From: Acidobacteriota bacterium
GTDB taxonomy: Bacteria; Acidobacteriota; Terriglobia; 20CM-2-55-15
Assembly: GCA_003222755.1 (NCBI GenBank)
Contig: QHXA01000048.1
Location: forward strand, 1 to 6,681
DNA length: 6,681 bases
Reading direction: 5' to 3'
Position numbers and translations under genes: made by a program. How positions within the stretch are numbered: the first letter of the stretch is position 1; each line of letters opens with the position of its first letter. This document shows positions 6,171 through 6,681 of this stretch, one piece after another. The notes under the pieces were generated by a model. That model saw only the letters and a program-made list of their open reading frames with translations, was not told the DNA's origin and searched no databases.

Positions 6171-6210
6171 TGGCACCGCTCCGCGGTGCCACGCGCCGGC
6201 TTTATCCGGC
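6171..6210. repeat. Paired short hairpins (REP-like doublet)
   Basis: A perfect 9-base inverted repeat (TGGCACCGC, loop TCC, GCGGTGCCA; 6171-6191) is followed three bases later by a second hairpin, GCCGG with loop CTTTAT and CCGGC (6195-6210). They lie just beyond the point where the kinase remnant loses similarity. There is no T-run on either side, so they are not a typical terminator. Two adjacent GC-rich hairpins suggest a repetitive extragenic palindrome element, but a genome-wide count would be needed to say so. Confidence 0.5.
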
Positions 6211-6311
6211 ATGCGATCCAGTTTAGGAAGGCTTTCCGTACAGCCCTACGCAGTCCGGACGAAACGCAAAATAAGCTGACGAACTGCGGTTTCAGCACGG
6301 TGGAAATCAGC

Positions 6312-6384
6312 AATCGGCCATCAGCTATCGCAGATTTGTAATATCTACTCGATGTCACAGATCGGCGATGGCTGATGGCCGTTT
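6312..6384. repeat. Long imperfect inverted repeat with 17-base arms
   Basis: CGGCCATCAGCTATCGC (6315-6331) is matched by GCGATGGCTGATGGCCG (6365-6381), with one T/G pair that would still pair as G-U in plus-strand RNA. Pairing resumes after one mismatch on the inside (GAT 6333-6335 with ATC 6361-6363) and on the outside (AA 6312-6313 with TT 6383-6384). The loop is about 25 bases. There is no T-run after the stem. It could form a strong RNA hairpin or be the ends of a small non-autonomous repeat. Confidence 0.7.
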
Positions 6385-6649
6385 CTGTTGATAAACACTG
6401 CGGCTTCACATATTTGTCAGAGCTGTCAAAATCTCGTATTAGATCTGACCGAACCTATCTGTGAAGACTTCTATTACCCGGTCGATAGATCCTAGTTTCA
6501 ATTCATTACGCCCGATACCCGTTTGGTAGAGCAGGTGCATGATCGGGTCACCGGAGGTCGTCCAACGAAACGGAGAGCCCATCCCGGTCTAGCCTGCGCC
6601 GTCCTTACCTACGCCGTGCCTTTTTGCGCTGGCTGATGGAGGCGATTCC
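6385..6649 (+). other. Leader region before the response regulator; no gene seen
   Basis: No frame in this stretch shows recognisable protein. A candidate promoter for the regulator is TTGTCA (6414-6419), a 17-base spacer and TATTAG (6437-6442), five and four matches to consensus. It would give a leader of about 200 bases. TGTCA occurs twice four bases apart (6416 and 6425), which could be a regulator site. Nothing resembles a known riboswitch. Confidence 0.3.
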
Positions 6650-6681
6650 ATGCGCATCTTGATCGCGGAAGATGATCCGAT
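6650..6681 (+). CDS. Response regulator, N-terminal start only (runs off the window)
   Basis: The first codons read MRILIAEDDP, the first beta-strand and acidic pocket (Asp8, Asp9) of a CheY-like receiver domain. The ATG is preceded by GGAGG (6638-6642) at seven bases, a strong ribosome binding site. Only ten full codons are in the window, so the output domain and family (OmpR, NarL, NtrC or other) cannot be told. A sensor kinase gene may lie further to the right. Confidence 0.8.
   Translation, partial: MRILIAEDDP

Noticed and set aside
5828..6226. A 132-codon plus-strand open frame opposite the kinase remnant
   Set aside because: It runs through the hairpin repeats and is antisense to the recognisable propeller tail.
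6505..6575. tRNA-like stretch containing TGGTAGAGCAGG
   Set aside because: It resembles a D-arm, but there is no matching acceptor stem, no T-loop GGTTCGA and no CCA end in the expected place.
6439..6582. A 47-codon minus-strand frame (starts MGSPFRW, ends DRFGQI)
   Set aside because: Reasonable-looking composition but no convincing ribosome binding site and no recognised family; it also overlaps the candidate promoter of the response regulator.

Overview
The window looks like a chromosomal piece of a soil-type, moderately GC-rich bacterium, most likely an Acidobacteriota member. This is an inference from gene content. The window holds a C-terminal scrap of the TolB/WD40-repeat extension typical of acidobacterial Ser/Thr kinases, and a run of exported enzyme genes (metallo-beta-lactamase fold, Tat-exported MmgE/PrpD, exported VOC, exported cupin) of a kind common in that phylum. 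No 16S or other marker gene is present, so the phylum call is tentative.

Layout. Positions 1-135 (minus) hold the middle of a zinc-type alcohol dehydrogenase/quinone reductase that has lost its N-terminal half. Positions 264-1268 (minus) hold an intact exported MBL-fold hydrolase. Positions 1269-1889 carry no convincing gene except a possible 43-residue membrane peptide at 1572-1703. Two small plus-strand redox genes follow: an 88-residue haem-less cytochrome-like domain protein (1890-2156, GTG start with a strong ribosome binding site) and a ferredoxin-NADP reductase-like flavoprotein (2207-2929). Positions 3036-3288 (minus) are a broken exported cupin. Positions 3311-4867 (plus) are a Tat-exported MmgE/PrpD gene split by one in-frame TAG. 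Positions 4909-5100 are an exported VOC/glyoxalase gene with an internal deletion. Positions 5183-5790 (minus) are a complete VapC/Phd-type toxin-antitoxin pair with a candidate promoter-operator. Positions 5894-6139 (minus) are the C-terminal scrap of the kinase/WD40 gene, followed by a stretch rich in inverted repeats (6171-6384), a leader of about 260 bases, and the first 11 codons of a response regulator at 6650.

How it fits together. Five of the recognisable genes (dehydrogenase, cupin, MmgE/PrpD, VOC, kinase tail) are damaged, each in a different way: truncation, frameshift, nonsense codon or internal deletion. The MBL hydrolase, the DIRPLF protein plus flavoreductase pair, the toxin-antitoxin pair and the visible start of the response regulator look intact. 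The simplest reading is a decaying accessory locus in which an exported cupin/MmgE/VOC enzyme set has lost function while a toxin-antitoxin module persists. The most unusual intact element is the small DIRPLF protein paired with its flavoreductase. I saw no CRISPR array, no transposase, no rRNA and no convincing tRNA.
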